Assembly (NCBI GenBank): GCA_030641245.1
Contig: DAOWHU010000108.1
Coordinates: 1-11,677 of the forward strand
DNA: 11,677 bases
Reading direction: 5' to 3'
Source of the DNA: a bacterium
GTDB taxonomy: Bacteria > Patescibacteriota > Minisyncoccia > Moranbacterales > DUUL01
In this document: one piece after another, positions 1 through 7,101 of the stretch
Layout: each line of letters opens with the position of its first letter
Numbering within the stretch: the stretch's first letter is position 1
Notes under the pieces: model-generated
Database searches by the model: none
Told to the model about the DNA's origin: nothing
Seen by the model: the letters and a program-made list of their open reading frames with translations, nothing else
Position numbers and translations under genes: made by a program

Positions 1-959
1 CCAATAGCTGTATTTTTCAAAGGTTTTTCTATATTGTTTACCGCATCTTGGAGAAGTTTAACGGTATAAATTGGCATATAATTATTAATTTTTCGAGCGG
101 CACTTAAAAATTGATGGTCGAAGCCTTTTCGCTTGGCTTCTTCGATTAGATAATAAGGATCGACTGGAATACAATGTCCCCCGACTCCTCGACTAGGATA
201 GTGAGCCATAAAAGCAAAAGGCTTAGTAGCGGCTCCGTCGATTACATCTTTGACGTCGATTCCCATTTGATCGAAACTTTGGGCCAATTCATTTACGAAG
301 GCGATGTTTACGTCTCGGAAAGAATTTTCTACTACCTTAACAGCTTCGGCGGCTCGAATTGATTTCATGGGTTTTATTTCACCGTCTATGATGGCTTTAT
401 AAAATTCTCTAGCTCTTCTGAGGCCTTCCTTCGACATTGAGCCAACTACTCGGGGAATATTACTGACATTCCATTTTTTGTTTCCAGGATCAATCCTTTC
501 GGGGCAGTGGGCTAGGAAATAGTCTTGACCTTCAGTCAAATTATTTTTAGCAAACATTGGCTCGATGGCCTCTTCGCAAACACCTGGGTTGATAGTCGAT
601 TCAATAACAATCAGTTGTTCTTTGCCTAGGTTATCAATTATGGCTTGAACAGCTCTTTGCAAGGGTTTTAGATCCGGATAGTAAGATGCATCGATAGGAG
701 TGGGAACGCAGACAAGAATAATGTCAACTTCTTTTAGGGTCTTCATTTTGGTCGAAACCGGGAGTTGCTTCAATAAAGCTTTTCGTTCTTCAATAAATTC
801 TTCTAAAAAAGGAGATTTTCCAGCCTCTATTTTTTTAATCTTACTTTCATCTAAATCGACGCCGATAGTTTTGAAACCTTTTTCTAAAGACCTCAAGGCC
901 AACGGTAATCCAACATAACCCAATCCGACTACACCAACCTTCGTTTCGTTTTGATTCAT
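1..959 (-). CDS. Nucleotide-sugar 6-dehydrogenase (UDP-GlcNAc/UDP-ManNAc/UDP-Glc dehydrogenase family), 3' end cut by window edge
   Basis: NAD-dependent oxidation of the C6 hydroxyl of a UDP-sugar to a uronic acid, a cytoplasmic step in making surface polysaccharide precursors. The minus-strand frame opens with ATG at 959 and gives 319 complete residues before leaving the window. Family members have about 430, so roughly the last 110 are missing. An N-terminal Rossmann motif GLGYVGLP lies at residues 12-19, VPTPID follows near residue 86, and HCPERIDPG is at 151-159. The active-site motif GGHCIPVDPYYL carries the catalytic cysteine at residue 263. The GGHCIPVDP form resembles WbpA/TviB-type UDP-N-acetylhexosamine dehydrogenases more than plain UDP-glucose dehydrogenase, but I cannot fix the substrate. 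It starts 26 bases after the stop of the upstream minus-strand gene, so the two are probably co-transcribed. There is no clear Shine-Dalgarno sequence. Confidence 0.93.
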   Translation of the reverse strand, partial: MNQNETKVGVVGLGYVGLPLALRSLEKGFKTIGVDLDESKIKKIEAGKSPFLEEFIEERKALLKQLPVSTKMKTLKEVDIILVCVPTPIDASYYPDLKPLQRAVQAIIDNLGKEQLIVIESTINPGVCEEAIEPMFAKNNLTEGQDYFLAHCPERIDPGNKKWNVSNIPRVVGSMSKEGLRRAREFYKAIIDGEIKPMKSIRAAEAVKVVENSFRDVNIAFVNELAQSFDQMGIDVKDVIDGAATKPFAFMAHYPSRGVGGHCIPVDPYYLIEEAKRKGFDHQFLSAARKINNYMPIYTVKLLQDAVNNIEKPLKNTAI

Positions 960-985
960 TGTTTTTTTTGGGAACAATCCCTTAA

Positions 986-3313
986 TTATTGATAGTCAAA
1001 TGTCAGTATTTCATTTTTTTTGGTAATTACAAAAACCTTTTTATTTTCGAAATCTACCGAAAGATTATTAGCATCTTTAAATTGCGGATCTTGAAAAGAA
1101 ACCAACAAATTGTCGTTTTCAGACAACTTTAGTATTTTACCCTGTTTTTTGTCTAGTGCAAAGATTTCATCTCGATTTATTTTAGTTCGGATTTTAACAG
1201 GGGTGAAATCTTCTCCAAGATTAAACTCTTTCTCTTTTTTACCCTGGAAATATCTTTGTATCTTACTATCATCGAAAGCGATGTAAATAGAGTCACTAAT
1301 GTCTACGTCAGTAGCATTCTTTAAATCGACTGTTTCTTTTAGCCATTTTTTGGAAGCTCCAAATCCTCCCGGAGCTCGATGATATCGGTATAGTTGATTC
1401 GAATTTTGATCTAATAGATAAAGATAGGTCAAGTAAGTTCCAGTTCCGATTCCCTTGAAATTATCAGGAACGACGATAATATTTTCAGAAAAACTGTTAG
1501 TGATTGGGCTGTAAGAATAGACCTGGTCTTGACTTATGATAAAGACTAATTGTAAAGATTCCATCGAAGATAGATAAGCTGGTTTTTTAAGTTCTTCGGG
1601 TAGCAAAATTTCGGTTTTGGTGTTATCTCGAATAGAAAACTTAATTAAACTTTCATCTTTGGTCAAGAGAAATAAATCATTCTTGAAAAGAGTAGAGTCT
1701 TTGATTTCCTTGTTGAGACTCAGTAGGATTTTTAGACTCTCGAGTTCGGTGGATTTTTCTTCGCTGGGGATGGCTTGATTTTGATTGATAATCCTAGGCT
1801 GATTGATTTTTGGGTCCTCAATCAGAATAGAAACAAGGGCAAACAGAACTAGTGAAACAAAGATTACAATCATAATTTTTTTCAGAGAATCTTTTTTTAA
1901 GAGAAGAGTTAAGCGTCCCTTTATTTTCAGATAAAGCCTTTTGATTTTTTTAAAGAATCGGTGAACAGAATTAGTAGCGCTTACTTTTTCAGATTCAATG
2001 CTTGTTTCTATTTCTATTTTATCGAGAACGTTTTGAGTAGCGGTTTTCTTAAAAAGAGATCGCAACTGCTTCTTAAAAGAATCTAATTTTTCGGAGTATT
2101 TAAAATTAATTTTTTTAAATTTCGAAAAGTCGATTTTTTTGATTAAAGTTTGGAGGCGGTTTTTAACTTGAGTGACCTTTTCTTTGCTTATGAAACGAGT
2201 CGCTTTTTTTGTGGAGTGAGCTGCTTTTTTGAAAATCTTCTTACAACAAGGAACGCTTTTCTGAAAGAAGATATTTCTGAAAGAAATCTTGTCTTTTTCG
2301 AAAAGCACTATTTTTTTCGAAAAGCACTTATAGATTTTCTTGATTTTTTCTAACTGCTTGCTTGATTGGTGTTCAGTGGGGGGTACCTCTGGGTCGGTTT
2401 CTTTCACATAAATTTCAGGCTCATTTTCAAAAGGGGATTTATTCGGGTCAACTGTGGCTGAACTGATTGATTTTTTAGTAATTTTTCCCTCTTTCCCATT
2501 TTTGAGATTTCTGGCTTTTTTCCTAGTCTTCTTCTTTTTTCGATCTTTTCCGAAAAAGTTAAGATCCTCTTCTTTTTCAACCGGAGAGGCAAGCTTGGTT
2601 TCAAGGTCATTTTCAGTTTGTTCTTTAATGTTGATTACTACCATTCCAGTGTTAGAAGCCTCATTTCTTAGCGTGGAAGAGATAATATTGTCAAATTCGT
2701 CAGGAGTAAAGGTTTTAAAGTGTCTTTCAATCTCTTCTTTTTTTAGGGTGGCTAAAGTTTCTTGCAGGGTAAAAATTAGTTTGTGACCTTCCTTGAGCTT
2801 TCCAGCCGAAATCGTAGAAAAGGTTTTCATAGGATGATAATCTTCGGTCTGGTTAGGGTCTTGATCGATAACGGATATTTTACCGTTTTTCAAGAATAAA
2901 ATCCGACCTTTACCAATTTGAGTGAAGTGAATTTCGTTACCGCAAACTACTCCGATGGCGGCATTCAAATTGTTCAACCATTTTACAATTTCGTGTTGGG
3001 TCAACTCTGTTAGAGCTAAATTGGTTTTATGCAGAGCAAGCTCAAAGCTTTTACCACAATGCTGATTCTTGCTTTTAAAGTAGGCCTTTTTGATAATTTG
3101 GGTTAGTAGGTTTGGCAAATAAGCCGAACTTTCGCTGGTGTCATCGACTTGAATTATTCCGAATATCTTTCCTAGCTGTTGTTGTTTGATATTACGGCCA
3201 GTCGCATGAAAGGTGTTTAAGAATGGTTTTAGCTTGGAGTCTTTGACAACAGTAATCTCAAAGGATTCAGCTCGCAGAAGACCTCTCGATTTATTTTGAA
3301 TATTATTAGTCAT
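986..3313 (-). CDS. Single-pass membrane protein: degenerate PP2C-like domain, Lys-rich linker, TM helix, probable beta-propeller
   Basis: 775 residues in three parts. Residues 1-230 resemble a PPM/PP2C fold: FGIIQVDD near 51-58, then an alternating-strand stretch IGVVCGNEIHFTQIGKGRIL near 120-139 that matches the usual ...VGDSRAYL region, then GHKLIFTLQETLATLKKEEI at 176-195 where active enzymes have GD..LL.SDGL. The metal-binding Asp residues are replaced (GDSR reads GKGR, SDG reads LQE), so it is probably a pseudophosphatase. Residues 255-475 are strongly Lys-rich and low in complexity. A single hydrophobic helix spans about 480-498. Residues 540-775 are short beta-rich repeats (for example DLFLLTKDESLIKFS, IYIAFDDSKIQRYF, EIFALDKKQGKILKL), suggesting a WD40/NHL-like propeller. 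The basic side before the helix predicts the PP2C-like part inside and the propeller outside. The role is unknown; scaffold or sensor are guesses. Confidence 0.85.
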   Translation of the reverse strand: MTNNIQNKSRGLLRAESFEITVVKDSKLKPFLNTFHATGRNIKQQQLGKIFGIIQVDDTSESSAYLPNLLTQIIKKAYFKSKNQHCGKSFELALHKTNLALTELTQHEIVKWLNNLNAAIGVVCGNEIHFTQIGKGRILFLKNGKISVIDQDPNQTEDYHPMKTFSTISAGKLKEGHKLIFTLQETLATLKKEEIERHFKTFTPDEFDNIISSTLRNEASNTGMVVINIKEQTENDLETKLASPVEKEEDLNFFGKDRKKKKTRKKARNLKNGKEGKITKKSISSATVDPNKSPFENEPEIYVKETDPEVPPTEHQSSKQLEKIKKIYKCFSKKIVLFEKDKISFRNIFFQKSVPCCKKIFKKAAHSTKKATRFISKEKVTQVKNRLQTLIKKIDFSKFKKINFKYSEKLDSFKKQLRSLFKKTATQNVLDKIEIETSIESEKVSATNSVHRFFKKIKRLYLKIKGRLTLLLKKDSLKKIMIVIFVSLVLFALVSILIEDPKINQPRIINQNQAIPSEEKSTELESLKILLSLNKEIKDSTLFKNDLFLLTKDESLIKFSIRDNTKTEILLPEELKKPAYLSSMESLQLVFIISQDQVYSYSPITNSFSENIIVVPDNFKGIGTGTYLTYLYLLDQNSNQLYRYHRAPGGFGASKKWLKETVDLKNATDVDISDSIYIAFDDSKIQRYFQGKKEKEFNLGEDFTPVKIRTKINRDEIFALDKKQGKILKLSENDNLLVSFQDPQFKDANNLSVDFENKKVFVITKKNEILTFDYQ
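2258..2327 (-). repeat. Two short out-of-frame direct duplications in the Lys-rich linker
   Basis: Inside the large minus-strand gene, the 15-mer GTGCTTTTCGAAAAA occurs at 2327-2313 and again at 2308-2294 (period 19). The 12-mer TTCTTTCAGAAA occurs at 2285-2274 and 2269-2258 (period 16). Neither period is a multiple of three, so the copies encode different residues (CFSKK versus VLFEK). They look like slippage duplications tolerated in an unstructured linker, not a functional site. Confidence 0.6.
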
Positions 3314-3338
3314 ATTTTTGTTTATTGAGCCTATAATG

Positions 3339-3367
3339 ATTATATAGCATTTTTCGAAAAAAATAAA
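3339..3367 (-). promoter_or_regulatory. Candidate sigma70-type promoter for the minus-strand gene pair
   Basis: Read on the minus strand, a perfect TATAAT lies at 3344-3339, 25 bases before the ATG at 3313. A weak TTTATT (3 of 6 to TTGACA) lies 17 bases upstream at 3367-3362. TGC just before TATATAAT could add extended -10 character. The -10 box also forms an imperfect palindrome with a TATAAT on the plus strand at 3332-3337. The predicted 5' leader is only about 20 bases and has no Shine-Dalgarno sequence. Confidence 0.4.
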
Positions 3368-3404
3368 ATAAACTTTATCTTAAAACTGTTCCCTAGTCCT
3401 TTTC

Positions 3405-3433
3405 TGGACAATCTTAGAGAAAGTTGTTACCAT
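3405..3433 (+). promoter_or_regulatory. Candidate sigma70-type promoter for the plus-strand operon
   Basis: TGGACA at 3405-3410 (5 of 6 to TTGACA), a 17-base spacer, and TACCAT at 3428-3433 (4 of 6 to TATAAT). It lies 65 bases before the ATG at 3499, in the only substantial gap upstream of the plus-strand genes. An alternative reading with the same 17-base spacing is TTGTTA at 3424 and TCTTAA at 3447. In AT-rich DNA such matches arise easily, so this is a guess supported mainly by its position. Confidence 0.3.
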
Positions 3434-3498
3434 TGTAGTAGTTGATTCTTAACCGATTGTTGGGTTTTCATCATCAAATAAGTCCATAAAAAGCATTA

Positions 3499-3813
3499 AT
3501 GAAAAATAAAAAAGAAACTGAAGTTGACTCGCAAAAAATGACTAATTTTCTATTAACTTTTTTGAATGGATTTATTCAAAAGATTTCAGTCGGCTTGGTT
3601 TTGAATGCCAAAAAACAAGCCGAAGAAGTTATATTTCGAATTAAAAGAGGTGTAACGGCAGGATTTTTTATCATTTTCGGAATATTTTTTCTGTTGATTG
3701 GCTTGGCTATTTACCTGGAGTCTATTTTAGGATTTGTTTCAGGTGGGGGCTATTTTGTAGTTGGAACTGTCAGTGTGTTAATGGCCTTTCTGATCGGTAT
3801 TATTAAACGTTAA
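3499..3813 (+). CDS. Small two-TM membrane protein, YqjE / holin-superfamily-III-like
   Basis: 104 residues. The N-terminal 45 residues are polar and probably a cytoplasmic amphipathic helix (FLNGFIQKISVGLVLNAKKQ). Two hydrophobic helices follow at about 51-72 and 83-102, separated by a short Gly-rich turn (SGGG), and the protein ends in IIKR. This layout fits the Phage_holin_3_6/YqjE group (PF07332), membrane proteins of unknown function that despite the name are often not phage genes. No phage genes are nearby. The ATG is the first in frame and lacks a Shine-Dalgarno sequence. It is the first gene of the plus-strand run and lies 8 bases before the next gene, which has YqjD-like features; in E. 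coli yqjD and yqjE are also neighbours. The family assignment rests on topology and gene order only. Confidence 0.8.
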   Translation: MKNKKETEVDSQKMTNFLLTFLNGFIQKISVGLVLNAKKQAEEVIFRIKRGVTAGFFIIFGIFFLLIGLAIYLESILGFVSGGGYFVVGTVSVLMAFLIGIIKR

Positions 3814-3821
3814 ATAATTTT

Positions 3822-4037
3822 ATGAAAAGAAAAGCATCGAAAGAGAATAGCTGTTGTTGCGAAGAGGCGATGGAGAATTTTAAGAAACAAGTTAAAGTCA
3901 AATTTAGAGAAGCCCAAAAGTATGCCAAAAAAAATCCGCAAAAAACCAAAACTATTTTGACTGGGGTAGGAGCAGTTCTAACGACGACGATTGCTTTTCT
4001 AATTGGAAAAAAAGGAAAAAATAAAAATAGAAATTAA
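3822..4037 (+). CDS. Small tail-anchored membrane protein, YqjD/ElaB (DUF883)-like or YtxH-like
   Basis: 71 residues. A Cys triplet at 11-13 (SCCCEEAMENF) is followed by a basic amphipathic helix at about 17-38 and then YAKKNPQKTKTI. A hydrophobic, Gly-containing segment spans about 44-62, and the protein closes with the basic tail GKKGKNKNRN. In DUF883 proteins the ending is a Tyr, charged residues, Asn-Pro, then a membrane helix with a short Arg/Lys tail, and this protein matches that order. E. coli YqjD binds ribosomes at the inner membrane in stationary phase; whether this protein does so is unknown. The CCC motif is not something I know from the family and could bind metal or be acylated. 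It is 8 bases after the gene before it, with no Shine-Dalgarno sequence. Coding potential is supported by its composition and intact frame. Confidence 0.75.
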   Translation: MKRKASKENSCCCEEAMENFKKQVKVKFREAQKYAKKNPQKTKTILTGVGAVLTTTIAFLIGKKGKNKNRN

Positions 4038-4108
4038 TTTGATTGTTGTGATGATAATCAGGGGGACATTCTCCAAAAGAGTTTTTTTTAAGTAATAAAC
4101 AAAATCAG

Positions 4109-4780
4109 ATGTATAGTGCGTTTGTAGAATATGCTGTTTCGCAAGGAGTTCCCTTGGGTACAGTAACTCTTATCTTAATTCTTCCAGTTGTGGTGATGAT
4201 CATTGCTTTCTTTCGACAAGTAGTTGGAATTAAGGCTTTTGGTATTTATACTCCGGCTTTGATAATTTTTGCTTTTTTAGCTATCAAAGCGGAAGCGGGA
4301 AGTTTTTGGGACGGGATTCGTTATGGAACGGCTATTTTTGTTACGGTCATTGCGGTGGGGACAATTACTCGGATTTTTTTAAAACAATTTCGACTTTTAT
4401 ATTTGCCTCGGGTAGCCATAGTGATTTCCATAGTAGCTTTATCGACTTTGTTGATGTTGATTTTAGGAGGAGCGTATCAGAGAACTGGTTTGGCGAGTGT
4501 CTCTATTTTTCCAATTTTGATTATGATCACTTTAGTGGAGAAATTTGTAGCAGTTCAAATAGAGAAAGGAAAAAAGGTAGCAATTTTTCTATCTCTGGAA
4601 ACTTTGTTTATTTCGATTGTCGGTTATTCAATTGCTAGCTGGTCACTGCTGATAATTTATCTTCAGAGATATCCCTGGTTAGTTTTTGTCGCAGTTTTAA
4701 TAAATATTTTGTTAGGTAAATGGACCGGATTAAGATTGTTAGAATTTATCAGATTTAAAAAACTTATTAAAAATGTTTGA
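4109..4780 (+). CDS. 7TM membrane protein of the 7TM_transglut family, without the transglutaminase domain
   Basis: 223 residues, almost entirely membrane, with about seven hydrophobic segments between residues 18 and 203. Diagnostic motifs of the domain 'seven transmembrane helices usually fused to an inactive transglutaminase' (PF14402) appear in order: AFFRQVVGIKAFGIYTPAL (33-51), LLYLPRVAIVISIV (96-109), SIFPILIMITLVEKF (132-146) followed by an Glu-Lys-Gly loop (151-154), and GKWTGLRLLEFIRFKKL (203-219). The usual protein is near 500 residues with a large N-terminal extracytoplasmic domain. Here only the 7TM part is present and no in-frame upstream extension exists. The last 8 bases overlap the next gene's start, implying translational coupling with the ATP-grasp/protease fusion. 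That partner belongs to the family that accompanies PF14402 elsewhere. Probable role: membrane anchor or transporter-like component of that enzyme. The stop is TGA. Confidence 0.88.
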   Translation: MYSAFVEYAVSQGVPLGTVTLILILPVVVMIIAFFRQVVGIKAFGIYTPALIIFAFLAIKAEAGSFWDGIRYGTAIFVTVIAVGTITRIFLKQFRLLYLPRVAIVISIVALSTLLMLILGGAYQRTGLASVSIFPILIMITLVEKFVAVQIEKGKKVAIFLSLETLFISIVGYSIASWSLLIIYLQRYPWLVFVAVLINILLGKWTGLRLLEFIRFKKLIKNV

Positions 4781-6173
4781 GATATATCAAAAAGGTAAAA
4801 CAATTTTAGGGATGAATTCGCGTAATTTACGTTTTATTCGTCCCAATAATCTTAAAGGCGCTAAACGATTAGCTGATAATAAGCTGAAAAGTAAGCGTCT
4901 TTTAAAAAAGAACGGAATTCCCGTTCCGGGTTTGATTGCTAAAATTAGGACTCGGCAGGATTTGGATAATTTTAATTTTTCTTCGCTGCCTAACAGTTTT
5001 GTTTTAAAGCCCAATATGGGATTAGGAGGTGAGGGGATTTTGGTGATTTACGGAAAAAAGAAGAATCAGGAAAATGTTTGGGTTAAAGCTGATAGGAGTG
5101 CAGTTGCAGAAGATGATCTAAGAAATCAGATTAGAAATATCTTGGATGGTTCTTTTTCTCGAACTAATATTCCCGATATTGCTTTTTTTGAGGAACGAGT
5201 AAAACTTTCTAAAATTTTTAAACCTTATTCTTACAAGGGTATCCCCGATATTCGAGTTATTGTTTACAATAATGTGCCAGTGATGGCGATGTTGCGATTA
5301 TCTACAAAGGGGTCAGAAGGAAAAGCCAATCTTCAGTTAGGAGGAATTGGTTGCGGAATCGATATAGCCAGCGGAACTACCACCTCGGCTGTTTTGGGAA
5401 AGTCCAAAATGGTGGATTGCATTCCGGGAACCAGGTTGTCTCTGAGCGGAATAAGAATTCCTTACTGGCAGGAGATATTGGAATTAGCGGTCAAATCCCA
5501 GCAAGTTTCCGGGTTGGGATTTTTAGGAGCCGATATTGCCATTGATCGAGACCTGGGGCCAGTTTTTTTGGAGTTAAATGCTCGACCAGGACTTTCGATC
5601 CAAATCGCCAATACGGAAGGCTTATTAACTCGGTTGAATAGGGTAGAAGGCTTGAAAGTCAAATCTGCTAAACACGGAGTCAAACTGGCTAAAAATCTTT
5701 TTGGAGGAGAAATCGAAGAGGAAGTAGAGGAAATTTCTGGGAGAAGAGTGATAAGAGCGGTCGAAAAAATTAAAATTATTGGTAAAAAAGGAATTGAAAA
5801 AGAAATCGAAGCCAAAATTGACACAGGCGCTTACTCGACTTCTATCGATGAAGATTTAGCTCGGGAACTTGGATTTTCAAATGTGATTGACTATTTTGAA
5901 AAAATTGAAAAACCAAAAAAAATAAAAAGAGGAGAGGGCATTGAAATTATTAAAAAAATGAGGAAAAAGCATCTAGGGAAAATCAAAGACCTATTTGATA
6001 TGAGTGTGGTTTATTCTTCTCACGGAAACACCATAAGACCAAAAATCAAATTAAAATATATTATGGATAAAGAAAAAATTATTTCCAAAGCTAATGTTGT
6101 AGCTAGAGGTGATTTAGAATATCCGGTGATTGTGGGAAGAAGGGATTTAAAGAAGTTTTTGATAGAAGTTTAA
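4773..6173 (+). CDS. Fusion of alpha-L-glutamate-ligase-like ATP-grasp (TIGR02291-type) and RimB-like retropepsin domain
   Basis: 466 residues. The ATP-grasp part (1 to about 320) begins with ILGMNSRNLRFIRPNN and DNKLKSKRLLKKNGIPVPGL, the signature start of the RimK-related ligase family TIGR02291. It then shows the ATP lysine and Gly-rich loop KPNMGLGGEG (79-88), PDIRVIVYNNVPV (158-170), and the metal-binding strand FLELNARPGL (265-274, Glu267 and Asn269). All expected catalytic positions are present. The C-terminal part (about 328-466) resembles the PF05618/RimB group of retropepsin-like aspartic proteases, formerly called ATP-dependent zinc proteases. The active-site motif is KIDTGAYSTS (348-357, Asp350) and the closing motif is YPVIVGRRDLKKF (450-462). 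In proteobacteria these are separate neighbouring genes. Predicted role: ATP-dependent amide-bond formation (Glu or another amino acid), with the protease domain trimming or removing the product. The substrate is unknown. Confidence 0.9.
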   Translation: MFEIYQKGKTILGMNSRNLRFIRPNNLKGAKRLADNKLKSKRLLKKNGIPVPGLIAKIRTRQDLDNFNFSSLPNSFVLKPNMGLGGEGILVIYGKKKNQENVWVKADRSAVAEDDLRNQIRNILDGSFSRTNIPDIAFFEERVKLSKIFKPYSYKGIPDIRVIVYNNVPVMAMLRLSTKGSEGKANLQLGGIGCGIDIASGTTTSAVLGKSKMVDCIPGTRLSLSGIRIPYWQEILELAVKSQQVSGLGFLGADIAIDRDLGPVFLELNARPGLSIQIANTEGLLTRLNRVEGLKVKSAKHGVKLAKNLFGGEIEEEVEEISGRRVIRAVEKIKIIGKKGIEKEIEAKIDTGAYSTSIDEDLARELGFSNVIDYFEKIEKPKKIKRGEGIEIIKKMRKKHLGKIKDLFDMSVVYSSHGNTIRPKIKLKYIMDKEKIISKANVVARGDLEYPVIVGRRDLKKFLIEV

Positions 6174-6192
6174 AAATTTAATCAGTCAAAGC

Positions 6193-7101
6193 ATGGAAAA
6201 AAAAATTAATTTGCTGGTTCTTCATCCTCGAGTATCATCCAAAAATGCCAAAAAAGCTTTAAATTTATTTAAGAACGGTTTAATAAAAGAAAAAGTTGAT
6301 GCCAGATTTGTAGATTTTGAGGAAGTGGAAGTTTTTTTGAACAACGGAGAAGTGGAAGTTCTTTTTGGAGAATTTAATTTAAATGAAGTAGAAAACATTT
6401 TTTTTAGAAAGGTCGGCTTTAACAAAGACTTAGCTTTTTTAATTTCAACATTAGCCGACAGGAAGGATATAAATTTTACAGATAAACTTTATGCGAGGTT
6501 TTATGATTCAACAAAGCTTACTCAAACCTTCTTGTTCCATATGGAAAACATATCTGCGCCTAAAACTTATTTTTCTCCAGTCTATGATAAAAGGAAGTTG
6601 TTTAAGGCTGCTGATTTCCTAGGCGTTCCTTTTATAGTCAAAGAGTGCAATTCCTCTCAGGGCAAAGGGGTATCTCTTATTGAAAATAAAAATCAAATAG
6701 AAGAGAAATTAAAATCATTTTCTGGAAAGCAAATTATTTTGCAAGAGTTTATTAAGAATGATTTTGAATATAGGGTTCTAGTTACCGGAAGTGAAGTCGC
6801 CGTTGTCGAGAAAAAAATTAGAGATAAAAATTCTAATGAATTTAGAAATAATGTTCACTTAGGTGCCCAAGAGGAATTTTTGGATATAAGTTCTGTTGAT
6901 AAAAGCATGAAAGACTTAGCGTTGAAGGCTGCTGATATTTTAGGTATTCAAATTGCCGGAGTTGATGTTATTGAAGATTTAAAAGGCAATCGATTTATAA
7001 CCGAAGTGAATAGTAATCCCAGTTTTACATACAATGAATCAGTTTCTAACGAAATTTCCAAGCTAATAAGTTTTTTGAAAAAATGGATAGGAAAAGAATA
7101 G
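6193..7101 (+). CDS. RimK-like ATP-grasp ligase 2 of 4
   Basis: 302 residues, the usual RimK length. A Rossmann-like N-terminal pre-ATP-grasp domain (KINLLVLHPR, 4-13) is followed by FRKVGF at 71-76. The ATP-grasp core has FIVKECNSSQGKGVSLI (147-163, ATP lysine Lys150), the adenine hinge ILQEFI (182-187), FEYRVLV (191-197), RNNVHLGA (218-225), GVDVI (256-260) and the metal-binding strand TEVNSNPSF (270-278, Glu271 and Asn273). The pattern R-N-N-x-x-x-G followed by EVNSNP is typical of RimK/LysX/MptN-type carboxylate-amine ligases that join an amino acid to a peptide or cofactor. It is separated by 19 bases from the fusion gene before it and overlaps the next gene by 19 bases if the upstream start of that gene is used. 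The substrate is unknown; it is not obviously RimK itself because no ribosomal protein S6 context is present. Confidence 0.9.
   Translation: MEKKINLLVLHPRVSSKNAKKALNLFKNGLIKEKVDARFVDFEEVEVFLNNGEVEVLFGEFNLNEVENIFFRKVGFNKDLAFLISTLADRKDINFTDKLYARFYDSTKLTQTFLFHMENISAPKTYFSPVYDKRKLFKAADFLGVPFIVKECNSSQGKGVSLIENKNQIEEKLKSFSGKQIILQEFIKNDFEYRVLVTGSEVAVVEKKIRDKNSNEFRNNVHLGAQEEFLDISSVDKSMKDLALKAADILGIQIAGVDVIEDLKGNRFITEVNSNPSFTYNESVSNEISKLISFLKKWIGKE

Noticed and set aside
962..982. GGGA-ACAA-TCCC hairpin between the two minus-strand genes as a terminator
   Set aside because: The stem is four base pairs, and in the minus-strand transcript it is followed by A residues, not U residues.
2454..2786. 110-residue plus-strand frame opposite the large minus-strand gene
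   Set aside because: Its Phe/Leu/Ser-rich translation is the complement of the Lys-rich linker and shows no independent coding signal.
3499..4037. Phage lysis cassette (holin-like protein)
   Set aside because: The family name includes 'holin', but no endolysin, phage structural gene or integrase is near, and paired YqjE/YqjD-like membrane proteins fit better.
4071..4089. CTC-CAAAA-GAG followed by T8 as a terminator before the 7TM gene
   Set aside because: The stem is only three base pairs, far too weak; the genes on both sides run in the same direction and could be co-transcribed.
5462..5824. 120-residue open frame on the minus strand
   Set aside because: It is antisense to the ATP-grasp/protease fusion, across a region with conserved motifs in the plus-strand frame; its Ser/Pro/Leu-rich composition is typical of a shadow frame.
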